Assembly (NCBI GenBank): GCA_039105265.1
Contig: JAPFFF010000038.1
Location: 1 to 64,000 of the forward strand
DNA from: Tritrichomonas musculus
Taxonomy: Eukaryota > Parabasalia > Tritrichomonadida > Tritrichomonadidae
Reading direction: 5' to 3'
DNA: 64,000 nt
Shown: positions 26,714 to 40,552 of the stretch, one piece after another
Layout of the letters: every line of letters begins with the position of its first letter
Numbering within the stretch: the stretch's first letter is position 1
Position numbers and translations under genes: made by a program
The notes under the pieces: model-generated
Told to the model about the DNA's origin: nothing
What the model saw: only the letters and a program-made list of their open reading frames with translations
Databases searched by the model: none

Positions 26714-29700
26714 CGATTCTCTTCCAAACAACAACGATTCTCTTCCAAACAACAACGATTCTCTTCCAAGCAGCATCGATTCTCTTCCAAGCAGCATCGA
26801 TTCTCTTCCAAACAACAACGATTCTCTTCCAAGCAGCATCGATTCTCTTCCAAGCAGCATCGATTCTCTTCCAAACAACAACGATTCTCTTCCAAACAAC
26901 AACGATTCTCTTCCAAGCAGCATCGATTCTCTTCCAAACAACAACGATTCTCTTCCAAACAACAACGATTCTCTTCCAAACAACAACGATTCTCTTCCAA
27001 ACAACAACGATTCTCTTCCAAACAACAACGATTCTCTTCCAAGTAGCATCGATTCTCTTCCATGCAGCATCGATTATCTCCCAAACAACAACGATTCTCT
27101 TCCAAGCAGCATCGATTCTCTTCCAAACAACAACGATTCTCTTCCAAACAACAACGATTCTCTTCCAAACAACAACGATTCTCTTCCAAGCAGCATCGAT
27201 TCTCTTCCAAGCAGCATCGATTCTCTTCCAAACAACAACGATTCTCTTCCAAACAACAACGATTCTCTTCCAAACAACAACGATTCTCTTCCAAGCAGCA
27301 TCGATTCTCTTCCAAACAACAACGATTCTCTTCCAAACAACAACGATTCTCTTCCAAACAACAACGATTCTCTTCCAAGCAGCATCGATTCTCTTCCAAG
27401 CAGCATCGATTCTCTTCCAAACAACAACGATTCTCTTCCAAGCAGCATCGATTCTCTTCCAAACAACAACGATTCTCTTCCAAACAACAACGATTCTCTT
27501 CCAAACAACAACGATTCTCTTCCAAGCAGCATCGATTCTCTTCCAAACAACAACGATTCTCTTCCAAACAACAACGATTCTCTTCCAAACAACAACGATT
27601 CTCTTCCAAGCAGCATCGATTCTCTTCCAAGCAGCATCGATTCTCTTCCAAACAACAACGATTCTCTTCCAAACAACAACGATTCTCTTCCAAACAACAA
27701 CGATTCTCTTCCAAGCAGCATCGATTCTCTTCCAAGCAGCATCGATTATCTCCCAAACAACAACGATTCTCTTCCAAACAACAACGATTCTCTTCCAAAC
27801 AACAACGATTCTCTTCCAAACAACAACGATTCTCTTCCAAGCAGCATCGATTCTCTTCCAAGCAGCATCGATTCTCTTCCAAACAACAACGATTCTCTTC
27901 CAAACAACAACGATTCTCTTCCAAACAACAACGATTCTCTTCCAAGTAGCATCGATTCTCTTCCATGCAGCATCGATTCTCTTCCAAACAACAACGATTC
28001 TCTTCCAAGAAGCATCGATTCTCTTCCAAACAACAACGATTCTCTTCCAAACAACAACGATTCTCTTCCAAACAACAACGATTCTCTTCCAAGCAGCATC
28101 GATTCTCTTCCAAACAACAACGATTCTCTTCCAAACAACAACGATTCTCTTCCAAACAACAACGATTCTCTTCCAAGCAGCATCGATTCTCTTCCAAGCA
28201 GCATCGATTCTCTTCCAAACAACAACGATTCTCTTCCAAGCAGCATCGATTCTCTTCCAAACAACAACGATTCTCTTCCAAACAACAACGATTCTCTTCC
28301 AAACAACAACGATTCTCTTCCAAGCAGCATCGATTCTCTTCCAAACAACAACGATTCTCTTCCAAACAACAACGATTCTCTTCCAAACAACAACGATTCT
28401 CTTCCAAGCAGCATCGATTCTCTTCCAAGCAGCATCGATTCTCTTCCAAACAACAACGATTCTCTTCCAAGCAGCATCGATTCTCTTCCAAACAACAACG
28501 ATTCTCTTCCAAACAACAACGATTCTCTTCCAAACAACAACGATTCTCTTCCAAGCAGCATCGATTCTCTTCCAAACAACAACGATTCTCTTCCAAACAA
28601 CAACGATTCTCTTCCAAACAACAACGATTCTCTTCCAAGCAGCATCGATTCTCTTCCAAGCAGCATCGATTCTCTTCCAAACAACAACGATTCTCTTCCA
28701 AGCAGCATCGATTCTCTTCCAAACAACAACGATTCTCTTCCAAACAACAACGATTCTCTTCCAAACAACAACGATTCTCTTCCAAGCAGCATCGATTCTC
28801 TTCCAAACAACAACGATTCTCTTCCAAACAACAACGATTCTCTTCCAAACAACAACGATTCTCTTCCAAGCAGCATCGATTCTCTTCCAAGCAGCATCGA
28901 TTCTCTTCCAAACAACAACGATTCTCTTCCAAGCAGCATCGATTCTCTTCCAAACAACAACGATTCTCTTCCAAACAACAACGATTCTCTTCCAAACAAC
29001 AACGATTCTCTTCCAAGCAGCATCGATTCTCTTCCAAACAACAACGATTCTCTTCCAAACAACAACGATTCTCTTCCAAACAACAACGATTCTCTTCCAA
29101 GCAGCATCGATTCTCTTCCAAGCAGCATCGATTCTCTTCCAAACAACAACGATTCTCTTCCAAACAACAACGATTCTCTTCCAAACAACAACGATTCTCT
29201 TCCAAGCAGCATCGATTCTCTTCCAAGCAGCATCGATTATCTCCCAAACAACAACGATTCTCTTCCAAACAACAACGATTCTCTTCCAAACAACAACGAT
29301 TCTCTTCCAAACAACAACGATTCTCTTCCAAACAACAACGATTCTCTTCCAAACAACAACGATTCTCTTCCAAGCAGCATCGATTCTCTTCCAAGCAGCA
29401 TCGATTCTCTTCCAAACAACAACGATTCTCTTCCAAACAACAACGATTCTCTTCCAAACAACAACGATTCTCTTCCAAGCAGCATCGATTCTCTTCCAAA
29501 CAACAACGATTCTCTTCCAAACAACAACGATTCTCTTCCAAACAACAACGATTCTCTTCCAAGCAGCATCGATTCTCTTCCAAGCAGCATCGATTATCTC
29601 CCAAACAACAACGATTCTCTTCCAAGCAGCATCGATTCTCTTCCAAACAACAACGATTCTCTTCCAAGCAGCATCGATTCTCTTCCAAGCAGCATCGATT

Positions 29701-31606
29701 CTCTTCCAAACAACAACGATTCTCTTCCAAGCAGCATCGATTATCTCCCAAACAACAACGATTCTCTTCCAAGCAGCATCGATTCTCTTCCAAACAACAA
29801 CGATTCTCTTCCAAACAACAACGATTCTCTTCCAAACAACAACGATTCTCTTCCAAACAACAACGATTCTCTTCCAAACAACAACGATTCTCTTCCAAAC
29901 AACAACGATTCTCTTCCAAGCAGCATCGATTCTCTTCCAAGCAGCATCGATTCTCTTCCAAACAACAACGATTCTCTTCCAAGCAGCATCGATTATCTCC
30001 CAAACAACAACGATTCTCTTCCAAGCAGCATCGATTCTCTTCCAAACAACAAAGATTCTCTTCCAAACAACAACGATTCTCTTCCAAGCAGCATCGATTC
30101 TCTTCCAAGCAGCATCGATTCTCTTCCAAGCAGCATCGATTCTCTTCCAAACAACAACGATTCTCTTCCAAGCAGCATCGATTCTCTTCCAAGCAGCATC
30201 GATTCTCTTCCAAGCAGCATCGATTCTCTTCCAAACAACAACGATTCTCTTCCAAACAACAACGATTCTCTTCCAAACAACAACGATTCTCTTCCAAACA
30301 ACAACGATTCTCTTCCAAGCAGCATCGATTCTCTTCCAAGCAGCATCGATTATCTCCCAAACAACAACGATTCTCTTCCAAGCAGCATCGATTCTCTTCC
30401 AAGCAGCATCGATTCTCTTCCAAACAACAACGATTCTCTTCCAAACAACAACGATTCTCTTCCAAACAACAACGATTCTCTTCCAAGCAGCATCGATTCT
30501 CTTCCAAGCAGCATCGATTCTCTTCCAAACAACAACGATTCTCTTCCAAACAACAACGATTCTCTTCCAAACAACAACGATTCTCTTCCAAACAACAACG
30601 ATTCTCTTCCAAACAACAACGATTCTCTTCCAAGCAGCATCGATTCTCTTCCAAGCAGCATCGATTATCTCCTAAACAACAACGATTCTCTTCCAAGCAG
30701 CATCGATTCTCTTCCAAGCAGCATCGATTCTCTTCCAAACAACAACGATTCTCTTCCAAACAACAACGATTCTCTTCCAAACAACAACGATTCTCTTCCA
30801 AACAACAACGATTCTCTTCCAAGCAGCATCGATTCTCTTCCAAACAACAAAGATTCTCTTCCAAACAACAACGATTCTCTTCCAAGCAGCATCGATTCTC
30901 TTCCAAGCAGCATCGATTCTCTTCCAAGCAGCATCGATTCTCTTCCAAACAACAACGATTCTCTTCCAAGCAGCATCGATTCTCTTCCAAACAACAACGA
31001 TTCTCTTCCAAACAACAACGATTCTCTTCCAAACAACAACGATTCTCTTCCAAGCAGCATCGATTCTCTTCCAAGCAGCATCGATTCTCTTCCAAACAAC
31101 AACGATTCTCTTCCAAGCAGCATCGATTCTCTTCCAAGCAGCATCGATTCTCTTCCAAGCAGCATCGATTCTCTTCCAAGCAGCATCGATTCTCTTCCAA
31201 ACAACAACGATTCTCTTCCAAACAACAACGATTCTCTTCCAAACAACAACGATTCTCTTCCAAGCAGCATCGATTCTCTTCCAAGCAGCATCGATTCTCT
31301 TCCAAGCAGCATCGATTCTCTTCCAAACAACAACGATTCTCTTCCAAACAACAACGATTCTCTTCCAAGCAGCATCGATTCTCTTCCAAACAACAACGAT
31401 TCTCTTCCAAACAACAACGATTCTCTTCCAAACAACAACGATTCTCTTCCAAACAACAACGATTCTCTTCCAAGTAGCATCGATTCTCTTCCAAGCAGCA
31501 TCGATTATCTCCCAAACAACAACGATTCTCTTCCAAGCAGCATCGATTCTCTTCCAAGCAGCATCGATTCTCTTCCAAACAACAACGATTCTCTTCCAAA
31601 CAACAA
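26714..31606 (+). repeat. 4,893-bp higher-order unit, member 2
   Basis: Matches member 1 over its first 3,759 bp. From 30,473 onward the order departs and only short stretches (about 31.06-31.44 kb) still resemble member 1. Confidence 0.8.
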
Positions 31607-32068
31607 CGATTCTCTTCCAAACAACAACGATTCTCTTCCAAACAACAACGATTCTCTTCCAAACAACAACGATTCTCTTCCAAACAACAACGATTCTCTT
31701 CCAAACAACAACGATTCTCTTCCAAGCAGCATCGATTCTCTTCCAAGCAGCATCGATTCTCTTCCAAACAACAACGATTCTCTTCCAAACAACAACGATT
31801 CTCTTCCAAACAACAACGATTCTCTTCCAAACAACAACGATTCTCTTCCAAACAACAACGATTCTCTTCCAAACAACAACGATTCTCTTCCAAACAACAA
31901 CGATTCTCTTCCAAGCAGCATCGATTCTCTTCCAAGCAGCATCGATTCTCTTCCAAACAACAACGATTCTCTTCCAAACAACAACGATTCTCTTCCAAAC
32001 AACAACGATTCTCTTCCAAACAACAACGATTCTCTTCCAAACAACAACGATTCTCTTCCAAACAACAA
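31523..32068 (+). repeat. 189-bp sub-array (B2 A7), first
   Basis: Three consecutive blocks of B2 A7, B2 A7 and B2 A6 follow a C monomer at 31,502. The period is nine monomers (189 bp), with the third block one A short. Confidence 0.88.
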
Positions 32069-33475
32069 CGATTCTCTTCCAAGCAGCATCGATTCTCTTC
32101 CAAGCAGCATCGATTCTCTTCCAAACAACAACGATTCTCTTCCAAACAACAACGATTCTCTTCCAAACAACAACGATTCTCTTCCAAGCAGCATCGATTC
32201 TCTTCCAAACAACAACGATTCTCTTCCAAACAACAACGATTCTCTTCCAAGCAGCATCGATTCTCTTCCAAGTAGCATCGATTCTCTTCCAAACAACAAC
32301 GATTCTCTTCCAAACAACAACGATTCTCTTCCAAGCAGCATCGATTCTCTTCCAAACAACAACGATTCTCTTCCAAACAACAACGATTCTCTTCCAAACA
32401 ACAACGATTCTCTTCCAAGCAGCATCGATTCTCTTCCAAGCAGCATCGATTCTCTTCCAAGCAGCATCGATTCTCTTCCAAACAACAACGATTCTCTTCC
32501 AAGCAGCATCGATTCTCTTCCAAGCAGCATCGATTCTCTTCCAAGCAGCATCGATTCTCTTCCAAACAACAACGATTCTCTTCCAAACAACAACGATTCT
32601 CTTCCAAACAACAACGATTCTCTTCCAAGCAGCATCGATTCTCTTCCAAGCAGCATCGATTCTCTTCCAAGCAGCATCGATTCTCTTCCAAACAACAACG
32701 ATTCTCTTCCAAACAACAACGATTCTCTTCCAAGCAGCATCGATTCTCTTCCAAACAACAACGATTCTCTTCCAAACAACAACGATTCTCTTCCAAACAA
32801 CAACGATTCTCTTCCAAACAACAACGATTCTCTTCCAAGTAGCATCGATTCTCTTCCAAGCAGCATCGATTATCTCCCAAACAACAACGATTCTCTTCCA
32901 AGCAGCATCGATTCTCTTCCAAGCAGCATCGATTCTCTTCCAAACAACAACGATTCTCTTCCAAACAACAACGATTCTCTTCCAAACAACAACGATTCTC
33001 TTCCAAACAACAACGATTCTCTTCCAAACAACAACGATTCTCTTCCAAACAACAACGATTCTCTTCCAAGCAGCATCGATTCTCTTCCAAGCAGCATCGA
33101 TTCTCTTCCAAGCAGCATCGATTCTCTTCCAAGCAGCATCGATTCTCTTCCAAACAACAACGATTCTCTTCCAAACAACAACGATTCTCTTCCAAACAAC
33201 AACGATTCTCTTCCAAGCAGCATCGATTCTCTTCCAAGCAGCATCGATTCTCTTCCAAGCAGCATCGATTCTCTTCCAAACAACAACGATTCTCTTCCAA
33301 ACAACAACGATTCTCTTCCAAGCAGCATCGATTCTCTTCCAAACAACAACGATTCTCTTCCAAACAACAACGATTCTCTTCCAAACAACAACGATTCTCT
33401 TCCAAACAACAACGATTCTCTTCCAAGTAGCATCGATTCTCTTCCAAGCAGCATCGATTATCTCCCAAACAACAA

Positions 33476-34021
33476 CGATTCTCTTCCAAGCAGCATCGAT
33501 TCTCTTCCAAGCAGCATCGATTCTCTTCCAAACAACAACGATTCTCTTCCAAACAACAACGATTCTCTTCCAAACAACAACGATTCTCTTCCAAACAACA
33601 ACGATTCTCTTCCAAACAACAACGATTCTCTTCCAAACAACAACGATTCTCTTCCAAACAACAACGATTCTCTTCCAAGCAGCATCGATTCTCTTCCAAG
33701 CAGCATCGATTCTCTTCCAAACAACAACGATTCTCTTCCAAACAACAACGATTCTCTTCCAAACAACAACGATTCTCTTCCAAACAACAACGATTCTCTT
33801 CCAAACAACAACGATTCTCTTCCAAACAACAACGATTCTCTTCCAAACAACAACGATTCTCTTCCAAGCAGCATCGATTCTCTTCCAAGCAGCATCGATT
33901 CTCTTCCAAACAACAACGATTCTCTTCCAAACAACAACGATTCTCTTCCAAACAACAACGATTCTCTTCCAAACAACAACGATTCTCTTCCAAACAACAA
34001 CGATTCTCTTCCAAACAACAA
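33476..34021 (+). repeat. 189-bp sub-array (B2 A7), second
   Basis: The same B2 A7, B2 A7, B2 A6 series after the C monomer at 33,455. It is a duplicate of the first sub-array at a shift of 1,953 bp (93 monomers), and the following A3 B A2 B D order matches too. Confidence 0.88.
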
Positions 34022-34693
34022 CGATTCTCTTCCAAGCAGCATCGATTCTCTTCCAAGCAGCATCGATTCTCTTCCAAACAACAACGATTCTCTTCCAAAC
34101 AACAACGATTCTCTTCCAAACAACAACGATTCTCTTCCAAGCAGCATCGATTCTCTTCCAAACAACAACGATTCTCTTCCAAACAACAACGATTCTCTTC
34201 CAAGCAGCATCGATTCTCTTCCAAGTAGCATCGATTCTCTTCCAAACAACAACGATTCTCTTCCAAACAACAACGATTCTCTTCCAAACAACAACGATTC
34301 TCTTCCAAGCAGCATCGATTCTCTTCCAAGCAGCATCGATTATCTCCCAAACAACAACGATTCTCTTCCAAACAACAACGATTCTCTTCCAAACAACAAC
34401 GATTCTCTTCCAAACAACAACGATTCTCTTCCAAACAACAACGATTCTCTTCCAAACAACAACGATTCTCTTCCAAGCAGCATCGATTCTCTTCCAAGCA
34501 GCATCGATTCTCTTCCAAACAACAACGATTCTCTTCCAAACAACAACGATTCTCTTCCAAACAACAACGATTCTCTTCCAAGCAGCATCGATTCTCTTCC
34601 AAACAACAACGATTCTCTTCCAAACAACAACGATTCTCTTCCAAACAACAACGATTCTCTTCCAAGCAGCATCGATTCTCTTCCAAGCAGCAT

Positions 34694-35302
34694 CGATTAT
34701 CTCCCAAACAACAACGATTCTCTTCCAAGCAGCATCGATTCTCTTCCAAGCAGCATCGATTCTCTTCCAAACAACAACGATTCTCTTCCAAACAACAACG
34801 ATTCTCTTCCAAACAACAACGATTCTCTTCCAAACAACAACGATTCTCTTCCAAACAACAACGATTCTCTTCCAAGCAGCATCGATTCTCTTCCAAGCAG
34901 CATCGATTCTCTTCCAAACAACAACGATTCTCTTCCAAACAACAACGATTCTCTTCCAAACAACAACGATTCTCTTCCAAACAACAACGATTCTCTTCCA
35001 AACAACAACGATTCTCTTCCAAGCAGCATCGATTCTCTTCCAAGCAGCATCGATTATCTCCCAAACAACAACGATTCTCTTCCAAGCAGCATCGATTCTC
35101 TTCCAAGCAGCATCGATTCTCTTCCAAACAACAACGATTCTCTTCCAAACAACAACGATTCTCTTCCAAACAACAACGATTCTCTTCCAAACAACAACGA
35201 TTCTCTTCCAAACAACAACGATTCTCTTCCAAGCAGCATCGATTCTCTTCCAAGCAGCATCGATTCTCTTCCAAACAACAACGATTCTCTTCCAAGCAGC
35301 AT
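34694..35302 (+). repeat. 147-bp sub-array (B2 A5)
   Basis: C B2 A5 B2 A5 B2, then C B2 A5 B2 A B. The repeating block is seven monomers, 147 bp. It looks like a shortened relative of the 189-bp block, with two fewer A monomers per block. Confidence 0.85.
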
Positions 35303-37045
35303 CGATTATCTCCCAAACAACAACGATTCTCTTCCAAACAACAACGATTCTCTTCCAAGCAGCATCGATTCTCTTCCAAGCAGCATCGATTCTCTTCCAA
35401 GCAGCATCGATTCTCTTCCAAACAACAACGATTCTCTTCCAAACAACAACGATTCTCTTCCAAGCAGCATCGATTCTCTTCCAAACAACAACGATTCTCT
35501 TCCAAACAACAACGATTCTCTTCCAAACAACAACGATTCTCTTCCAAGCAGCATCGATTCTCTTCCAAGCAGCATCGATTCTCTTCCAAGCAGCATCGAT
35601 TCTCTTCCAAACAACAACGATTCTCTTCCAAGCAGCATCGATTCTCTTCCAAACAACAACGATTCTCTTCCAAACAACAACGATTCTCTTCCAAGCAGCA
35701 TCGATTCTCTTCCAAACAACAACGATTCTCTTCCAAACAACAACGATTCTCTTCCAAACAACAACGATTCTCTTCCAAACAACAACGATTCTCTTCCAAG
35801 CAGCATCGATTCTCTTCCAAGCAGCATCGATTCTCTTCCAAACAACAACGATTCTCTTCCAAGCAGCATCGATTATCTCCCAAACAACAACGATTCTCTT
35901 CCAAGCAGCATCGATTCTCTTCCAAACAACAACGATTCTCTTCCAAACAACAACGATTCTCTTCCAAACAACAACGATTCTCTTCCAAACAACAACGATT
36001 CTCTTCCAAACAACAACGATTCTCTTCCAAACAACAACGATTCTCTTCCAAGCAGCATCGATTCTCTTCCAAGCAGCATCGATTCTCTTCCAAACAACAA
36101 CGATTCTCTTCCAAGCAGCATCGATTATCTCCCAAACAACAACGATTCTCTTCCAAGCAGCATCGATTCTCTTCCAAACAACAACGATTCTCTTCCAAAC
36201 AACAACGATTCTCTTCCAAGCAGCATCGATTCTCTTCCAAGCAGCATCGATTCTCTTCCAAGCAGCATCGATTCTCTTCCAAACAACAACGATTCTCTTC
36301 CAAGCAGCATCGATTCTCTTCCAAGCAGCATCGATTCTCTTCCAAGCAGCATCGATTCTCTTCCAAACAACAACGATTCTCTTCCAAACAACAACGATTC
36401 TCTTCCAAACAACAACGATTCTCTTCCAAACAACAACGATTCTCTTCCAAGCAGCATCGATTCTCTTCCAAGCAGCATCGATTATCTCCCAAACAACAAC
36501 GATTCTCTTCCAAGCAGCATCGATTCTCTTCCAAGCAGCATCGATTCTCTTCCAAACAACAACGATTCTCTTCCAAACAACAACGATTCTCTTCCAAACA
36601 ACAACGATTCTCTTCCAAACAACAACGATTCTCTTCCAAGCAGCATCGATTCTCTTCCAAGCAGCATCGATTCTCTTCCAAACAACAACGATTCTCTTCC
36701 AAGCAGCATCGATTATCTCCCAAACAACAACGATTCTCTTCCAAGCAGCATCGATTCTCTTCCAAACAACAAAGATTCTCTTCCAAACAACAACGATTCT
36801 CTTCCAAGCAGCATCGATTCTCTTCCAAGCAGCATCGATTCTCTTCCAAGCAGCATCGATTCTCTTCCAAACAACAACGATTCTCTTCCAAGCAGCATCG
36901 ATTCTCTTCCAAGCAGCATCGATTCTCTTCCAAGCAGCATCGATTCTCTTCCAAACAACAACGATTCTCTTCCAAACAACAACGATTCTCTTCCAAACAA
37001 CAACGATTCTCTTCCAAACAACAACGATTCTCTTCCAAGCAGCAT

Positions 37046-38200
37046 CGATTATCTCCCAAACAACAACGATTCTCTTCCAAGCAGCATCGATTCTCTTCCA
37101 AGCAGCATCGATTCTCTTCCAAGCAGCATCGATTCTCTTCCAAGCAGCATCGATTCTCTTCCAAGCAGCATCGATTCTCTTCCAAGCAGCATCGATTCTC
37201 TTCCAAACAACAACGATTCTCTTCCAAGCAGCATCGATTCTCTTCCAAGCAGCATCGATTCTCTTCCAAGCAGCATCGATTCTCTTCCAAACAACAACGA
37301 TTCTCTTCCAAACAACAACGATTCTCTTCCAAACAACAACGATTCTCTTCCAAACAACAACGATTCTCTTCCAAGCAGCATCGATTCTCTTCCAAGCAGC
37401 ATCGATTATCTCCCAAACAACAACGATTCTCTTCCAAGCAGCATCGATTCTCTTCCAAGCAGCATCGATTCTCTTCCAAACAACAACGATTCTCTTCCAA
37501 ACAACAACGATTCTCTTCCAAACAACAACGATTCTCTTCCAAGTAGCATCGATTCTCTTCCAAGCAGCATCGATTATCTCCCAAACAACAACGATTCTCT
37601 TCCAAGCAGCATCGATTCTCTTCCAAACAACAACGATTCTCTTCCAAACAACAACGATTCTCTTCCAAACAACAACGATTCTCTTCCAAACAACAACGAT
37701 TCTCTTCCAAACAACAACGATTCTCTTCCAAGCAGCATCGATTCTCTTCCAAGCAGCATCGATTATCTCCCAAACAACAACGATTCTCTTCCAAGCAGCA
37801 TCGATTCTCTTCCAAGCAGCATCGATTCTCTTCCAAACAACAACGATTCTCTTCCAAACAACAACGATTCTCTTCCAAGCAGCATCGATTCTCTTCCAAG
37901 CAGCATCGATTATCTCCCAAACAACAACGATTCTCTTCCAAACAACAACGATTCTCTTCCAAGCAGCATCGATTCTCTTCCAAACAACAACGATTCTCTT
38001 CCAAGCAGCATCGATTCTCTTCCAAGCAGCATCGATTCTCTTCCAAGCAGCATCGATTCTCTTCCAAACAACAACGATTCTCTTCCAAACAACAACGATT
38101 CTCTTCCAAACAACAACGATTCTCTTCCAAACAACAACGATTCTCTTCCAAACAACAACGATTCTCTTCCAAGTAGCATCGATTCTCTTCCATGCAGCAT
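37046..38200 (+). repeat. 55-monomer module, class I, copy 3
   Basis: Macro-copy 2 counterpart of 947-2,101 (shift 36,099), with the same five sub-blocks and no leader. Confidence 0.9.
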
Positions 38201-40552
38201 CGATTATCTCCCAAACAACAACGATTCTCTTCCAAGCAGCATCGATTCTCTTCCAAACAACAACGATTCTCTTCCAAACAACAACGATTCTCTTCCAAAC
38301 AACAACGATTCTCTTCCAAGCAGCATCGATTCTCTTCCAAACAACAACGATTCTCTTCCAAACAACAACGATTCTCTTCCAAACAACAACGATTCTCTTC
38401 CAAGCAGCATCGATTCTCTTCCAAGCAGCATCGATTCTCTTCCAAACAACAACGATTCTCTTCCAAACAACAACGATTCTCTTCCAAGCAGCATCGATTC
38501 TCTTCCAAACAACAACGATTCTCTTCCAAACAACAACGATTCTCTTCCAAACAACAACGATTCTCTTCCAAGCAGCATCGATTCTCTTCCAAGCAGCATC
38601 GATTCTCTTCCAAACAACAACGATTCTCTTCCAAGCAGCATCGATTCTCTTCCAAACAACAACGATTCTCTTCCAAACAACAACGATTCTCTTCCAAACA
38701 ACAACGATTCTCTTCCAAGCAGCATCGATTCTCTTCCAAACAACAACGATTCTCTTCCAAACAACAACGATTCTCTTCCAAACAACAACGATTCTCTTCC
38801 AAGCAGCATCGATTCTCTTCCAAGCAGCATCGATTCTCTTCCAAACAACAACGATTCTCTTCCAAACAACAACGATTCTCTTCCAAACAACAACGATTCT
38901 CTTCCAAGCAGCATCGATTCTCTTCCAAGCAGCATCGATTCTCTTCCAAGCAGCATCGATTCTCTTCCAAGCAGCATCGATTCTCTTCCAAGCAGCATCG
39001 ATTCTCTTCCAAGCAGCATCGATTCTCTTCCAAACAACAACGATTCTCTTCCAAACAACAACGATTCTCTTCCAAACAACAACGATTCTCTTCCAAACAA
39101 CAACGATTCTCTTCCAAGCAGCATCGATTCTCTTCCAAGCAGCATCGATTCTCTTCCAAGCAGCATCGATTCTCTTCCAAGCAGCATCGATTCTCTTCCA
39201 AGCAGCATCGATTATCTCCCAAACAACAAAGATTCTCTTCCAAGCAGCATCGATTCTCTTCCAAACAACAACGATTCTCTTCCAAACAACAACGATTCTC
39301 TTCCAAGTAGCATCGATTCTCTTCCAAGCAGCATCGATTCTCTTCCAAACAACAACGATTCTCTTCCAAGCAGCATCGATTATCTCCCAAACAACAACGA
39401 TTCTCTTCCAAGCAGCATCGATTCTCTTCCAAACAACAACGATTCTCTTCCAAACAACAACGATTCTCTTCCAAACAACAACGATTCTCTTCCAAACAAC
39501 AACGATTCTCTTCCAAACAACAACGATTCTCTTCCAAACAACAACGATTCTCTTCCAAGCAGCATCGATTCTCTTCCAAGCAGCATCGATTCTCTTCCAA
39601 ACAACAACGATTCTCTTCCAAGCAGCATCGATTATCTCCCAAACAACAACGATTCTCTTCCAAGCAGCATCGATTCTCTTCCAAACAACAAAGATTCTCT
39701 TCCAAACAACAACGATTCTCTTCCAAGCAGCATCGATTCTCTTCCAAGCAGCATCGATTCTCTTCCAAGCAGCATCGATTCTCTTCCAAACAACAACGAT
39801 TCTCTTCCAAGCAGCATCGATTCTCTTCCAAGCAGCATCGATTCTCTTCCAAGCAGCATCGATTCTCTTCCAAACAACAACGATTCTCTTCCAAACAACA
39901 ACGATTCTCTTCCAAACAACAACGATTCTCTTCCAAACAACAACGATTCTCTTCCAAGCAGCATCGATTCTCTTCCAAGCAGCATCGATTATCTCCCAAA
40001 CAACAACGATTCTCTTCCAAGCAGCATCGATTCTCTTCCAAGCAGCATCGATTCTCTTCCAAACAACAACGATTCTCTTCCAAACAACAACGATTCTCTT
40101 CCAAACAACAACGATTCTCTTCCAAACAACAACGATTCTCTTCCAAGCAGCATCGATTCTCTTCCAAGCAGCATCGATTCTCTTCCAAACAACAACGATT
40201 CTCTTCCAAGCAGCATCGATTATCTCCCAAACAACAACGATTCTCTTCCAAGCAGCATCGATTCTCTTCCAAACAACAAAGATTCTCTTCCAAACAACAA
40301 CGATTCTCTTCCAAGCAGCATCGATTCTCTTCCAAGCAGCATCGATTCTCTTCCAAGCAGCATCGATTCTCTTCCAAACAACAACGATTCTCTTCCAAGC
40401 AGCATCGATTCTCTTCCAAGCAGCATCGATTCTCTTCCAAGCAGCATCGATTCTCTTCCAAACAACAACGATTCTCTTCCAAACAACAACGATTCTCTTC
40501 CAAACAACAACGATTCTCTTCCAAACAACAACGATTCTCTTCCAAGCAGCAT

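Larger units (their letters stand above)
1..36099 (+). repeat. Macro-repeat copy 1 (about 36.1 kb higher-order unit)
   Basis: The order of A, B and variant monomers starting at base 1 starts again at base 36,100, a shift of 36,099 bp (1,719 monomers). The shift is 36,099 up to about 9.7 kb, 36,141 to about 13.4 kb, 32,802 from about 16.7 to 19.9 kb, and 35,616 for most of 19.9-28.4 kb. Every change of shift is a multiple of 21. The start at base 1 is set by the window edge and is not a biological boundary. The last part of this copy, about 30.5-36.1 kb, has no counterpart inside the window because the second copy is cut off first. Confidence 0.85.
30473..36099 (+). repeat. Divergent domain of the macro-repeat, seen once
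   Basis: This part of macro-copy 1 has no full counterpart in the window. It lies in the longest stretch without an E monomer: none occurs between ATG positions 27,965 and 38,192. A-runs reach seven monomers, longer than elsewhere, and form local 9-monomer and 7-monomer periods. Blocks starting with C at 31,502, 32,867 and 33,455 share their opening order. D monomers occur here in unusual settings, for example B D A near 32,271 and 34,224. Confidence 0.8.

Noticed and set aside
20140-30675. Plus-strand ATG-to-TAA frame of 3,511 codons (ILFQTTT/ILFQAAS heptads)
   Set aside because: It starts at an AATGATT variant monomer and ends at an F monomer carrying TAA, both ordinary satellite variants. 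There is no unique sequence, signal or domain, and the frame is only the repeat read in phase.
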